Notes: a model not told the origin generated them from the sequence alone. A DNA stretch of 64,000 nucleotides from Variovorax paradoxus (GCF_018614915.1 NZ_JAGGNU010000025.1:1-64000), one strand, 5' to 3'; counted from the stretch's first letter, positions 24,597 through 33,381 are shown. Translations and numbers: made by a program.

Positions 24597-24603
24597 GGCC
24601 GGC

Positions 24604-25068
24604 TCAGAACGCGCGTCCGACGATCGCGAGCACGAACACCAGCACGCCGAGCGCAAGGTTCACCGCCACCAGCTTGCGGATGGTGCCCAGATTCGCTGCG
24701 GCGACCGGCCATTCGCGCACCGCGACCGCGCGCCGCAGGCGAGGGTAGGGCGCAAAGCGGAGGTGAAGGAACAGGGCCATCATCAGGAGCCCAATGGTCA
24801 GCATGGCATGCACGCTCCAGTGCACGCGCGCGAAGCCGCCCGCCAGCATCACCATCCACAGTCCGCTGGCGAGCAAGACGCCGATGGCGATAGCCACGCC
24901 GACGAAGAAGCGCGCCAGCGTGTCCGCCAGGAAAGGCAGCCGCAGCGGCGGCTCGAGCGTGGCGACGGCGGCGGGGCGCACCGCGAAATGCATCACGGCC
25001 ATGCCGCCGACCCAGAAGGCGGCGGCGAGCAGATGCAGGAAAAGAAGCAGGGTGGGAAGTATGGGCAT
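24604..25068 (-). CDS. CopD/DUF2269-like membrane protein
   Basis: A 154-residue membrane protein with four hydrophobic segments. It begins LLLFLHLLAAAFWVGGMAVMHF, where His and Trp at the membrane edge resemble the CopD family; bacterial members have been linked to copper import or heme-like redox partners, but many are uncharacterised. ATG 25068 is chosen because the hydrophobic segment starts at once. It converges on the Fic gene with a 7-bp gap. Confidence 0.75.
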   Translation of the reverse strand: MPILPTLLLFLHLLAAAFWVGGMAVMHFAVRPAAVATLEPPLRLPFLADTLARFFVGVAIAIGVLLASGLWMVMLAGGFARVHWSVHAMLTIGLLMMALFLHLRFAPYPRLRRAVAVREWPVAAANLGTIRKLVAVNLALGVLVFVLAIVGRAF

Positions 25069-25136
25069 GCCGGAGGGTAGACCAGAACTCAGCCCGTCGT
25101 GGTCCCGCCGGTGGCCTGCGAGCGAGGGCTCTTCGC

Positions 25137-27134
25137 TCAGACGGCGGCGCAGCCGCACTGGTAGCGCCACGCGCCGCGGTCGCCGATGATGACCGGCGCC
25201 GCGGCGGCGCTGCCGCAGCAGCCCGCGGCATGGGCCACCGGTGCGCCCGCGCGCCGCTGTTGGTAGCCGCCGTAGACGTTGACCGGCAGCCAGTCGGGCA
25301 TCGGCTTGACGACCGCCGGCGCCTGCGCGGCGAAAGGCCCGCTCGCATGCACCACCGTGCCGCCGACCATGGTGAAGACCGAGCTGATGTCCTTGATGTC
25401 ATCTTCCTTCACCGCGAAGAAGTCATCGGAGAGCACCGCGAAGTCGGCCAGCTTGCCGGGCGCAATCGAGCCCTTGCGCGCGTCCTCGCCGGTCAGCGCC
25501 GCGCCTTCGAGCGTCCACATGCGCAGCGCCACCTCGCGGCTCACCAGGTTGCGATCGGCATTGAGCCGCGTGTCGCCCAGCGTCTTGCCCGTGACCAGCC
25601 AGTGCAGCGAGACCCAGGGGTTGTAGCTGGTCGCGCGGCTCGCGTCGGTGCCGCAGGCCACCGGCAGGCCCATCGCGCGCATGCGGCCGATCGGCGGCGC
25701 ATCGGCCGCGGCCTCGCGGCCCCAGGTCTGCGCGTAGACCTCGCCGTCGAGCGACATGCGGTTCTGTATCGCGATGCGCCCGCCCATCGCGGCCACGCGC
25801 TCCATTGAGCGCGGCGACAGGCCTTCGCAATGATCGAGCGCCCAGCGCAGGTTCTTGAGCGGCACCTCGCGGTTGACCTTCTCGAGCACGTCGAGGATGC
25901 GCGTGGCGGTGCCGTCGTAGCTCGCATGCATGCGAATCGGCCAGCCCTTGCCGGCGAGGTAGGTCGCCACCTCGGTCAGCTTCGCCTCCATGACGGCGGG
26001 CGCCTGCGCGACGCTCTTGCCGAAGTTGGCCGGGTCCGTGGCGGCCCACAGGATGTACTCGCCGGCGCCGGCCATGCGCAGGTAGTCGTCGCCCTGGCCG
26101 GGCGCCACTTTCTGCGACCACAGCCGGTAGTCGTCGATCTCCTGGCCCGGGCGCTGCGCGAACAGGTTGTAGGAGATGCGCAACGTCATCCGGCCTTCGC
26201 TCGCGAGCCGCTGAATGCCGCCATAGTGCTCGGGGTAGTTCTGGCCGCCGCCGCCCGCATCGACCACGCTGGTGAGGCCCAGGCGGTTCATCTCGCGCAT
26301 GTAGAGCTCGGTCGAGAGCGCCTGGTCCGCGTCCGACAGCTTGGGCACGCGCGCGAACAGCGCGACCAGCCCGCCCAGGCTGGTGGTGTTGACCACCAGG
26401 CCGGTCGGGTTGCCGGCCGCATCCTTCTCGAGCGTGCTGCCGAAGGGATTGGGCGTGTCGCGGTTCCAGCCGAGCACGCGCAGCGCCGCGCGGTTGAGGA
26501 AGGCGCGGTCGTAGAGGTTCATGACGAAGCAGGGCACCTCGCCGGTGGCGGCGTTGATCTCGTCCAGCGTCGGCAGCCGCTTCTCGCGGAACTGGTAGGG
26601 CGAGAAGCCGCCCACCACCTGCACCCAGTGCGGCGGCTGCGTGCGCTGCGCCTGCTCGCGCAGCATGCGCAGCGCATCGGCCAGCGAGGGCACGCCATCC
26701 CAGCGCAGCTCCTGCGTGTAGGTGAGCCCGCCGCGGATGAAGTGCGCGTGCGAGTCGATCAGGCCGGGCGTGATGCAGCGGCCCTGCGCATCGATGACGC
26801 GCGTGCGCGGGCCGATCCAGCGCGAGATCTCGCGCTCGCTGCCAACGGCCACGAAGCTGTCGCCTGCGATGGCGAAGGCCTGGGCACGCGGCGTCTTCGC
26901 ATCCATGGTCGCGACACGCGCCTTCAGGACCACCGTGTCGGCAGCTTTCGCAGGCGCTGCGGTGGCACAGCCGGAGAGCCAGATGCCGGAGGCGGCGCTG
27001 GCCGCGGCCCCCAGCGAGGTGCGCAGGAACTGCCGGCGTTCCGGTGCCGCTGTCGCGGCTTCATCGGCGTGCGCGCAGGCCGCGTCGCACCAGTGCTGCC
27101 AGGCGCGTCCCGACGCGCCGCCGAACAACTTCAT
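25137..27134 (-). CDS. exported YtcJ-type amidohydrolase
   Basis: A 665-residue metal-dependent hydrolase of the amidohydrolase_3 group. The N-terminus holds a twin-arginine motif (RRQFLRTSLGAAASA) followed by LSGC, a lipobox, about 55 residues in, so it is probably a Tat-exported lipoprotein; the start region before RR is unusually long. Metal motif GLIDSHAHF and the C-terminal GKLADFAVL are standard. A Cys/Ala-rich tail (AAGCCGSAAAAP, QCGCAAV) is odd and could bind metal. It is last in the LacI-controlled operon, 5 bp after the Bug gene; substrate unknown. Confidence 0.85.
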   Translation of the reverse strand: MKLFGGASGRAWQHWCDAACAHADEAATAAPERRQFLRTSLGAAASAASGIWLSGCATAAPAKAADTVVLKARVATMDAKTPRAQAFAIAGDSFVAVGSEREISRWIGPRTRVIDAQGRCITPGLIDSHAHFIRGGLTYTQELRWDGVPSLADALRMLREQAQRTQPPHWVQVVGGFSPYQFREKRLPTLDEINAATGEVPCFVMNLYDRAFLNRAALRVLGWNRDTPNPFGSTLEKDAAGNPTGLVVNTTSLGGLVALFARVPKLSDADQALSTELYMREMNRLGLTSVVDAGGGGQNYPEHYGGIQRLASEGRMTLRISYNLFAQRPGQEIDDYRLWSQKVAPGQGDDYLRMAGAGEYILWAATDPANFGKSVAQAPAVMEAKLTEVATYLAGKGWPIRMHASYDGTATRILDVLEKVNREVPLKNLRWALDHCEGLSPRSMERVAAMGGRIAIQNRMSLDGEVYAQTWGREAAADAPPIGRMRAMGLPVACGTDASRATSYNPWVSLHWLVTGKTLGDTRLNADRNLVSREVALRMWTLEGAALTGEDARKGSIAPGKLADFAVLSDDFFAVKEDDIKDISSVFTMVGGTVVHASGPFAAQAPAVVKPMPDWLPVNVYGGYQQRRAGAPVAHAAGCCGSAAAAPVIIGDRGAWRYQCGCAAV

Positions 27135-27139
27135 GGCCT

Positions 27140-28120
27140 TCAATCGACCTTGATGCCGGCCGCCTTCACGACCTGCTGCGCCTTCGCGGTCTCGTCGACG
27201 ATGAACTTGTCGAACTGCGCCGAGGGCATGGTGAAGGGCTCGGCGCCGAGCTTGTCCAGGCGCTCCTTGAGTTCCGGTGCTGCCATGATCTTCGCGACCT
27301 CGGCCTGCAGTCGGTCGACCACCGGCTTCGGCGTCTTGGCGGGCGCGAACAGGCCGACCCAGAACAGGTACTCCGAGCCGGGCACGCCGGCCTCCACCGT
27401 GGTGGGCAGTTGCGGCATCACGCCGGAGCGCTTGCCGGTGCCGACCGCCAGCGCCTTGAGCTTGCCGTCCTTCACCAGCGGCAGCGCCGACACCATCGGC
27501 GCGAAGAACCAGTCGATGCGCCCGCCCATCACCTCGGTCATGGCCTCGGGCGTGCCGCGGAAGGGCACGTGCTGCGCCTGCACGTTCGCGGCCAGGCGGA
27601 ACACCTCGGCATTCATGTGCGTGGCCGAGCCGTTGCCGGCCGAACCGTAGTTGAAGCCGCCCGGCTTGGCCTTGGCCTGCGCGACCAGGTCCTTCACGTC
27701 GGCAAAGCGGTTGGGTGCCACCACCAGCATGTTGGGCAGGCTGGCCATCGGCGTCACGCCCGCGAAGTCCTTCAGCGTGTCGTAGCTGAGGTTCGGGTAG
27801 ATCGACGGATTGACCAGGTGGCCCGCCGAATGCACGAGCAGCGTGTAGCCGTCGGCCGGCGCCTTGGCCACCTGCGCCGCGCCGAGCGTGCCGCCCGCGC
27901 CGGGCTTGTTGTCGATGATCACGCTGGTGCCCAGCGCCGGGCCGAGCCGCTCGGCCACCAGCCGCGCCACGATGTCGGTGCCGCTGCCCGCGGTGAAGGG
28001 CACGATCAGCTTGACGGTCTGGCCGCGCGGCCAATCGCCTTGCGCATGAGCGCCCGTGAAGGCGCAGGCGGCCAGTGCTGCCGCGATCAATTGCCGGCGG
28101 CGGGGGAGGAATCTCGTCAT
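27140..28120 (-). CDS. Bug-family tripartite tricarboxylate transporter substrate-binding protein
   Basis: A 326-residue periplasmic protein with a signal peptide ending AFTGAHA|Q. It has the Bug (TctC) fold: VKLIVPFTAGSGTDIVARLVAERL, VIIDNKPGAGGTLGAAQVAKAPADGYTLL, and FNYGSAGNGSATHMNAE. These proteins bind carboxylates, aromatic acids or amides. No TctA/TctB membrane genes are nearby, so it must use partners encoded elsewhere or act as a sensor. It is the sixth gene of the seven-gene operon. Confidence 0.92.
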   Translation of the reverse strand: MTRFLPRRRQLIAAALAACAFTGAHAQGDWPRGQTVKLIVPFTAGSGTDIVARLVAERLGPALGTSVIIDNKPGAGGTLGAAQVAKAPADGYTLLVHSAGHLVNPSIYPNLSYDTLKDFAGVTPMASLPNMLVVAPNRFADVKDLVAQAKAKPGGFNYGSAGNGSATHMNAEVFRLAANVQAQHVPFRGTPEAMTEVMGGRIDWFFAPMVSALPLVKDGKLKALAVGTGKRSGVMPQLPTTVEAGVPGSEYLFWVGLFAPAKTPKPVVDRLQAEVAKIMAAPELKERLDKLGAEPFTMPSAQFDKFIVDETAKAQQVVKAAGIKVD

Positions 28121-28154
28121 GGCTTTGTCTCCGTTGGAATTGTTGAAAAAAGAT

Positions 28155-28517
28155 CTACTGGTCCTGGGGCGGTGCGTTCGCCATCACCAGCGCCACCAGC
28201 ACCGGCCGGTTGCTGCGGTTCACGAGCTGCCGCTTCTCGCCGGGCGCGAAGCGGCAGGAGTCGTAGGGGCCCAGCACCTGCTCGTCGCGCCGGCCCTCGA
28301 GCTCGGCCACCACGTGCAGCTGCCCTTCGAGCACCAGATAGAGCTTCTCGACCGGCGAGCCGTCGAGGCCGGTGTGGCCGCCCGGCAGGATCTGGCTCAT
28401 GCCCATCCACATCTGCGACGAAGGCCCGGCTTCCTTGCCCTGCAGGCGCAGGAAGCGCATGTCGATGTGGTTGGGCGCTTCATAGGTCGGCGCCTGTTCG
28501 AAACGGGTGACGTGCAT
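28155..28517 (-). CDS. small cupin-domain protein
   Basis: A 120-residue single cupin barrel: GGHTGLDGSPVEKLYLVLEGQLHV gives a degenerate motif 1 with His and Glu, and PGEKRQLVNRSNRPVLVAL is motif 2 without its usual histidine. It probably acts on an operon intermediate, for example as an isomerase, decarboxylase or dioxygenase, or as a binding protein; metal binding is uncertain. It sits 12 bp after the oxidoreductase gene and 34 bp before the Bug gene. Confidence 0.8.
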   Translation of the reverse strand: MHVTRFEQAPTYEAPNHIDMRFLRLQGKEAGPSSQMWMGMSQILPGGHTGLDGSPVEKLYLVLEGQLHVVAELEGRRDEQVLGPYDSCRFAPGEKRQLVNRSNRPVLVALVMANAPPQDQ

Positions 28518-28529
28518 CGCGTCCTCTCC

Positions 28530-29531
28530 TCAGGGCCGCAGCACGACGCGGTCGGTGCTGCCCGAGAGCACCAGCCGGTAGGCCTCGGCGGCGTCTTCGA
28601 GCGCGAAGGCGCGTGCAATCGGGAAGGGCCTGAGCGTGCCGCGCTCGAAGCCCTCGCGCATCGCATCGAGCTGCGCGGTGGCGGCCACGCAGTCCAGCGC
28701 CAGCGAGTCGATGCCCACGTAGGTGTGCATGCCGCGGTAGAAGGCGAAGATGTCGAAGGGCACCGCGCGGTCGTGCGTGGCGATGAAGATCTGCGTCGCG
28801 CCCTTGGCCATGGACTTGTTGCCGGCTTCGAAGTAGGCGCTGCCGACCGTGTTGTAGACGGTGTCGGCGCCGCGCCCCTTCGTGAGTTCGCGCAGCCGCG
28901 CGGCGACGTCTTCGCTTCGGGCATCGACCACGTCGACCGGGCCGCTCGCGAAGCCCTCGAAAGGTCCGGCACCGCGCTGCACTGCGATCACGCGCGCACC
29001 ACCTTGCGCCGCAAGTTGCACCGCCGCCTGTCCGACCTTGCCGTTCGCGCCCAGCACCAGCACCGTCTGGCCGGCCTGCGGCATGCCGCTGCGCCTAAAG
29101 CCTTCGTAGGCCGTGACGAAGGGCACGCCGACGGCGCCGGCCTCGTCCATCGAGATGGCTTGCGGCTTGGCACGCAGCGCCTCCACCGGCAGCAGCAGGA
29201 AGCGCGTATGCGAGCCGTCGCGCGTGATGCCGATGTCGCCGCCCGAGCCATAGACCTCGCGGCCCACCCACTCGGTCGGGCCGGCGACCACCGTGCCCGC
29301 GAAGTCGCGGCCCGGCGTGCGCGGCCACACGGCCTGCGGCATCAGGCCCAGGCTGGCCTTCACGTCGCTCGGGTTCACGGCGGCCGCGCCGACCCGCACC
29401 ACGGCGAAGCCAGGCTTGGCGGCCGGTTCGGGCTGGTCCGCGAAGTCGAGCTTCAGCGCATCGAGATCGGCGGCCTTCTGCTGCACGCGCACGGCGCGCG
29501 CTTTCGTGGTCGTGTCGAGAACTGCGCTCAT
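28530..29531 (-). CDS. zinc-independent alcohol dehydrogenase / quinone oxidoreductase (MDR)
   Basis: A 333-residue medium-chain dehydrogenase/reductase. The GroES-like N-terminal half has PGRDFAGTVV, and the Rossmann half has VLVLGANGKVGQAAVQLAA (GxGxxG-like) with ADTVYNTVGS. The catalytic zinc cysteines and the structural-zinc loop are missing, so it is of the QOR/enoyl-reductase type using NADPH. It is the fourth gene of the operon, 3 bp from the BKACE stop. Confidence 0.88.
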   Translation of the reverse strand: MSAVLDTTTKARAVRVQQKAADLDALKLDFADQPEPAAKPGFAVVRVGAAAVNPSDVKASLGLMPQAVWPRTPGRDFAGTVVAGPTEWVGREVYGSGGDIGITRDGSHTRFLLLPVEALRAKPQAISMDEAGAVGVPFVTAYEGFRRSGMPQAGQTVLVLGANGKVGQAAVQLAAQGGARVIAVQRGAGPFEGFASGPVDVVDARSEDVAARLRELTKGRGADTVYNTVGSAYFEAGNKSMAKGATQIFIATHDRAVPFDIFAFYRGMHTYVGIDSLALDCVAATAQLDAMREGFERGTLRPFPIARAFALEDAAEAYRLVLSGSTDRVVLRP

Positions 29532-29534
29532 CGC

Positions 29535-30413
29535 TCAGCGCCCTCCCGAAAGGCCGAGCATCGTGCGCGCCTCGCGCGCGCTCGCCACTTCGCCGCCGAG
29601 GCTCTGGATGATGTCGCGCGCCTTGACCACGAGCTGGGCGTTGCTCTTCGCGAGCACGCCGCGCTCGAGATAGATGTTGTCTTCCATGCCGACGCGCACG
29701 TGGCCGCCGAGCAGCCAGGCCTGCGCCACGATCGGGAACTCCATGCGGCCGATGCCGAAGGCGCTCCAGAAGGCGCCGGCCGGCAGCATGCTGCGCGCGT
29801 ACATCACGGCCTCGGGCGTCGGCATGAAGCCGTACTTCACGCCCAGCACCAGGGTCCACATCGCGGGTCCTTCCAAGGTGCCGTCGGCGATCAGGTCCAG
29901 CGCCATGTGGATGTCGCCGGAGTCGAAGATCTCCAGCTCGGGCTTGACGCCCGCCTCGCGGATCACGCGGGCCATGCGGCGCACGTTCTTCGGCGTGTTG
30001 ATGACCACGTCGGGGCCCGAGTTCATCGTGTTGAGGTCGAGCGAGCAGACGTCGGGCTTGATGAGCGCGATGTGCTCGACGCGCTTTTCCGGCGGCAGCA
30101 GGCTGGTGCCCGGCGCGTAGAGCTTCGGGTCGTCCTCGCTCGGAACGAAGCGCCCGCCCGGTCCGGTCGTGAGGTTGATGATGACTTCGCGGTTCTGCTT
30201 TCGGATGCGGTCGACCACGTCGCGGTAGAGCTCGACCTGCATCGAGGGCTTGCCGCTCTCGGGATCGCGCACGTGGATGTGCACCTGGCCGGCGCCGGCC
30301 TCGGCCGCGGCCAGGCATTCGTCGGCGATCTGCGCGGGCGTGATCGGCAGGTGCGGGGTCTGCTCGGGCTTCACGAGATTGCCGGTGACGGCACAGGTGA
30401 TCAAGGTTTTCAC
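29535..30413 (-). CDS. BKACE-family beta-keto acid cleavage enzyme
   Basis: A 292-residue TIM-barrel enzyme of the family of 3-keto-5-aminohexanoate cleavage enzyme (formerly DUF849). It condenses a beta-keto acid with acetyl-CoA to give acetoacetate and a new CoA ester. The zinc site is His45/His47 in VHIHVRDPESGKPS, with a glutamate in VGMEDNIYLERG. The start is GTG at 30413, overlapping the SDR stop by 4 bases. With the SDR upstream making a keto acid, cleavage is the likely next step; the natural keto acid is unknown. Confidence 0.92.
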   Translation of the reverse strand: MKTLITCAVTGNLVKPEQTPHLPITPAQIADECLAAAEAGAGQVHIHVRDPESGKPSMQVELYRDVVDRIRKQNREVIINLTTGPGGRFVPSEDDPKLYAPGTSLLPPEKRVEHIALIKPDVCSLDLNTMNSGPDVVINTPKNVRRMARVIREAGVKPELEIFDSGDIHMALDLIADGTLEGPAMWTLVLGVKYGFMPTPEAVMYARSMLPAGAFWSAFGIGRMEFPIVAQAWLLGGHVRVGMEDNIYLERGVLAKSNAQLVVKARDIIQSLGGEVASAREARTMLGLSGGR

Positions 30414-31174
30414 AGGTGCCTCCCCCCATCGACCACGATGCGCGTCCCGGTCACGAAGCGCAGCGTGGTGGCCAGTGCCTCGACCGTGGCCGCCACGTCC
30501 TCGGGCTTGCCGATGCGACCGAGCGGCGTGGTGCTCGCCATCTTGGCCTTGAACTCTTCGCCACGGCCCGGCACGAAGGCCGATTCGACCGCGCCGGGCG
30601 ACACCGACACCACGCGCACCGCGGGCGCCAGCGCCTTGGCCAGCGCGTCGCCGACGACGTCGAGACCGGCCTTGGCCGCGACGTAGGCCAGGTTGCTGCC
30701 GACGCCGGTGAAGCCGGCGATCGACGAGATGTTGACCACGATGCCGTCGCCGCTGGCCTTGAGCATCGGCGCGAAGGCCCGGATGGTGGCGAAGACGCCG
30801 CGGAAGTTGGAGGCGAGCAGCTCGTCGATCAGTTCGTCGGTCAGCGCGTCGAGGTCGCCGGCGGGGATCGGCTGCGTGTGGCCGGCGCTGTTGACCAGGA
30901 TGTCGCAGCGGCCGTAGCTCTCTTTCACGTCGGCCGCGGCCTGCTGCAGGCTGGGCGTGTCGACGATGTCGGCGCGCAGCGCGGCATGGCGCTGGCCTTC
31001 TGCGCTCGGCAGCGCCGCGGCGCGCGCGGCCGCGTCGTCGCCCTTGCGATGCAGCAGCACGCAGCCGGCGCCGAGCGCCGCGAGGCGCTGGGCCGTCGCA
31101 TAACCGATGGCGCCGAGGCCGCCGGTGATGACGGCCACCTTGCCGTCGAGTCGGGGTGTGGGATCGAAGCTCAT
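30410..31174 (-). CDS. short-chain dehydrogenase/reductase
   Basis: A 254-residue classical SDR: TGGLGAIG (cofactor loop), NSAG, a catalytic serine in VNISSIAG, YVAAK (Tyr and Lys of the catalytic site) and a C-terminal FVTGTRIVVDGGRHL. It would interconvert a hydroxy- and a keto-group with NAD(P). It is the second gene of the operon, 22 bp after the dioxygenase, and probably supplies the beta-keto acid to BKACE. Confidence 0.92.
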   Translation of the reverse strand: MSFDPTPRLDGKVAVITGGLGAIGYATAQRLAALGAGCVLLHRKGDDAAARAAALPSAEGQRHAALRADIVDTPSLQQAAADVKESYGRCDILVNSAGHTQPIPAGDLDALTDELIDELLASNFRGVFATIRAFAPMLKASGDGIVVNISSIAGFTGVGSNLAYVAAKAGLDVVGDALAKALAPAVRVVSVSPGAVESAFVPGRGEEFKAKMASTTPLGRIGKPEDVAATVEALATTLRFVTGTRIVVDGGRHL

Positions 31175-31196
31175 GCGAGTGAAATCCGTGCAGGGT

Positions 31197-32066
31197 TCAA
31201 GGAATGGGAGGGCGGGGAAACTTCATCTCCCCGGGTTCGAGCACGAAGTCGTACTGCAAGGTGGCCTGCTGCCCGTCGCCCTGCGGCTCGAAGCAGCCGA
31301 TCAGCCGGCGCGTGACGCCGAACACCGGATCGCTCTCGAGGTTCTCGTCGTCGTCAGCGAACACCTGGCTGATCAGCACCTTGTGGCCGGGCTTGCTGAC
31401 CATGAAGTGCAGGTGCGCCGGGCGGTTGGGATGGCGCTGCTGCGCACGCAGCAGCACGCCGCAGGGGCCATCGGTCGGCACCGGGTAGCCGGCGGGGCGC
31501 ACCGTGCGGAAGTGGTAGCGGCCTTCGGCGTCGGTCTCGAAGCGGCCGCGCAGGTTCATGTCGTCCTGCTCCGGGTCCTGGTTCTCGTACAGGCCCACCG
31601 GCGAGGCCTGCCAGGCATCGACGATGGCGCCGGCGAGCGGCCGGCCCTCCGTGTCGCGCACCACGCCGCGCACGTCGAGCGGAACGCCCGGCGTCTTCGA
31701 GCGCGCGATCGACTCGCCGGCCGTGCACAGCGGCGCATTGGCGCGCCAGAAGGGGCCGAGCAGCGCGGCCGGCGATTCGCCGCCCTGCGGATCCTGGTTG
31801 TTGAGCAGCGCGACCAGCGTCGAGACGCCGAGCAGGTCGGCGGCCAGCACCACCTCGTTCTTCTTCTCGCCGGTGGCTTGGCCGACGCCGACGATGAATT
31901 CCAGCGCCTGCTCGAACTCGTCCTCGCTCAATCGCACTTCCTGGACGAAGGCGTGCAGGTGGCGGGTGAGCGCGGCCATCACGGTGCGCAGGCGCTCGTC
32001 GGGCGTGCGGGCCATCGCGGCCGTGGCGATCTGGAGCACCGAATCTGGGGTCGTCACGATGTTCAT
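31197..32066 (-). CDS. intradiol ring-cleavage dioxygenase (hydroxyquinol/catechol 1,2-type)
   Basis: A 289-residue Fe(III) enzyme. It has the N-terminal helical domain of hydroxyquinol/catechol 1,2-dioxygenases (LGPFWRANAP at 103-112). The iron ligands are readable: Tyr160 in VGLYENQ, Tyr194 in PAGYPVP, and His218/His220 in RPAHLHF. It opens an aromatic ring between two hydroxyls. It leads the LacI-controlled operon, 22 bp after a lac-type operator and -10 box. Hydroxyquinol would give maleylacetate, but no maleylacetate reductase is present, so the substrate may be another diol. Confidence 0.92.
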   Translation of the reverse strand: MNIVTTPDSVLQIATAAMARTPDERLRTVMAALTRHLHAFVQEVRLSEDEFEQALEFIVGVGQATGEKKNEVVLAADLLGVSTLVALLNNQDPQGGESPAALLGPFWRANAPLCTAGESIARSKTPGVPLDVRGVVRDTEGRPLAGAIVDAWQASPVGLYENQDPEQDDMNLRGRFETDAEGRYHFRTVRPAGYPVPTDGPCGVLLRAQQRHPNRPAHLHFMVSKPGHKVLISQVFADDDENLESDPVFGVTRRLIGCFEPQGDGQQATLQYDFVLEPGEMKFPRPPIP

Positions 32067-32087
32067 GGGGAGGCTTCTTTCTTTCAA

Positions 32088-32130
32088 TGCAAACGTTTGC
32101 AAATTATCGGCTGGAAAGTTTTTTGCGCAA
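32088..32130 (-). promoter_or_regulatory. promoter and LacI-type operator of the catabolic operon
   Basis: TGCAAACGTTTGCA (32088-32101) is a perfect 14-bp palindrome with the central CG typical of LacI/GalR operators. Reading the minus strand, a -35 like TTGCGC (32125-32130) and a -10 GATAAT (32103-32108) are 16 bp apart; the operator starts 1 base after the -10, over the start point. Bound repressor would block RNA polymerase. Confidence 0.85.
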
Positions 32131-32189
32131 GATCGGGGTTTACGAGAGTCCCCTATGGAAACGAGGCGATACTCTCCGGATTGACGAAA

Positions 32190-32203
32190 TCAATCGTTTG
32201 CAA
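32190..32203. promoter_or_regulatory. second, imperfect LacI operator next to lacI
   Basis: TCAATCGTTTGCAA differs from the main operator in the left half only (one half-site TTTGCAA is exact, centre CG kept). It is about 102 bp from the main operator, centre to centre, and ends 3 bases before the regulator's ATG, so it could give autoregulation and looping. Confidence 0.65.
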
Positions 32204-32206
32204 TAA

Positions 32207-33235
32207 ATGCGCGCTTCACCCTCATCCCCGGTCACGATCCGCGATGTCGCGCAGGCCGCCGGCGTGCATGTCTCGACCGTCTCCCGGGCCCTCAATCCGG
32301 GCAAGCGGGGGCTGATCAGCGAAGAGGTGCTGCGCGTGGTGGAAGAGGCCGCGCAGCGCCTGGGCTACCGCCCGAATCGCGCGGCCTCGGCCCTGCGCAC
32401 GGGGCGCACCCACACCATCGGCGTGCTGGTGCCGGACATCACCAACCCGGTCTTCCCGCCCATCCTGCAGGGCATCGAGGCCAGCGCGGCGGCGCGCGGC
32501 TACTTCGTGTTCGTGACCAACGTGATGGACCACGCGCTGGCGCGCCCGATCGTCGAGCGCATGCTGGCGCAGCAGGTCGACGGGCTGGTGATGGCCATTG
32601 CCACGCGCGACGATCCGCTGGTCGACTACCTCAAGAAGGCCGGCATGCACACCGTGCTGGTGAACCGCGCCGATGAGAGCGGGCGCCTGCCCGCAGTGGT
32701 GAGCGACGACCGGCTGGCGATGAAGCTGGCGGTCGATCACCTGGTCGCGGCCGGGCACCGCCGGATCGCGCACCTGGCCGGGCCGCAGAACGTGCCCACC
32801 GGCGTCGCGCGCCGGCAGGGAGTGGAGCAGGCGCTGCGCGACCGCGGCCTGGAGCCGGCAGGCATCGCCGAATGCGAGAGCTACAGCCGCGAGGCCGGCC
32901 GCAAGGCGATGCAGCAGCTGCTGGCGCAGAACGAGCGCCCCCAGGCCGTGGTCTGCTGCAACGACCTGGTGGCCCTGGGCGCCTACGACCTGCTGCGTGA
33001 AGAGGGGCTGCGCGTGCCGCAGGACATCTCGATCACCGGCCACAACGACATGCCGCTGGTCGACATGGTCGATCCGCCGCTCACCACCATCCGCCTGCCG
33101 CACCGCGAGCTCGGCTGGCGCGCGGCCGAGATGCTGTTCGACGAGATCGAGGGCAAGGCGCTGTCGGCCTCCACCGTCGTGCTGCGGCCCGAGCTGGTGG
33201 TGCGCGCGTCCACGCGCGAGGTGGCGCCGCGCTGA
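32207..33235 (+). CDS. LacI/GalR-family repressor of the catabolic operon
   Basis: A 342-residue LacI-type regulator. The DNA-binding part is VTIRDVAQAAGVHVSTVSRALN with the hinge LGYRPNRAASALRTGRTHTIGVLVPD; a periplasmic-binding-like effector domain follows (PVFPPILQGIEASAAARGYF; GHNDMPLVDMVDPPLTTIRLP). It is divergent from the seven-gene operon and next to two lac-type operators. Most members bind sugars, but some bind aromatic or hydroxy acids; the inducer here is probably an intermediate of the operon. There is no clear ribosome-binding site before the ATG at 32207. Confidence 0.93.
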   Translation: MRASPSSPVTIRDVAQAAGVHVSTVSRALNPGKRGLISEEVLRVVEEAAQRLGYRPNRAASALRTGRTHTIGVLVPDITNPVFPPILQGIEASAAARGYFVFVTNVMDHALARPIVERMLAQQVDGLVMAIATRDDPLVDYLKKAGMHTVLVNRADESGRLPAVVSDDRLAMKLAVDHLVAAGHRRIAHLAGPQNVPTGVARRQGVEQALRDRGLEPAGIAECESYSREAGRKAMQQLLAQNERPQAVVCCNDLVALGAYDLLREEGLRVPQDISITGHNDMPLVDMVDPPLTTIRLPHRELGWRAAEMLFDEIEGKALSASTVVLRPELVVRASTREVAPR

Positions 33236-33258
33236 GGCGGGCGCGCGGTCGGCATCAT

Positions 33259-33381
33259 CGGGTCGAGCGCCTGGACGGGCGCATCGAAACGCCGGGCCAC
33301 AGCGCGCAGGTCGAGATGGCGGCGAACGGGGTGTTCGTGATCGCGACGCCGGGAGGCGGCGGCTATGGCGCGCCCGGGTAG
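33259..33381 (+). pseudogene. relic of hydantoinase B / 5-oxoprolinase beta subunit (C-terminus)
   Basis: Forty codons in one frame, ending at TAG 33379-33381, read RVERLDGRIETPGHSAQVEM and then VFVIATPGGGGYGAPG. The end is the hallmark C-terminal motif of HyuB/OXP proteins (fvieTPGGGGyG). The rest of that 500-residue-plus protein is gone: lacI ends only 24 bp before. No start codon or ribosome-binding site is seen, so it is a dead fragment left by a deletion. Confidence 0.8.
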
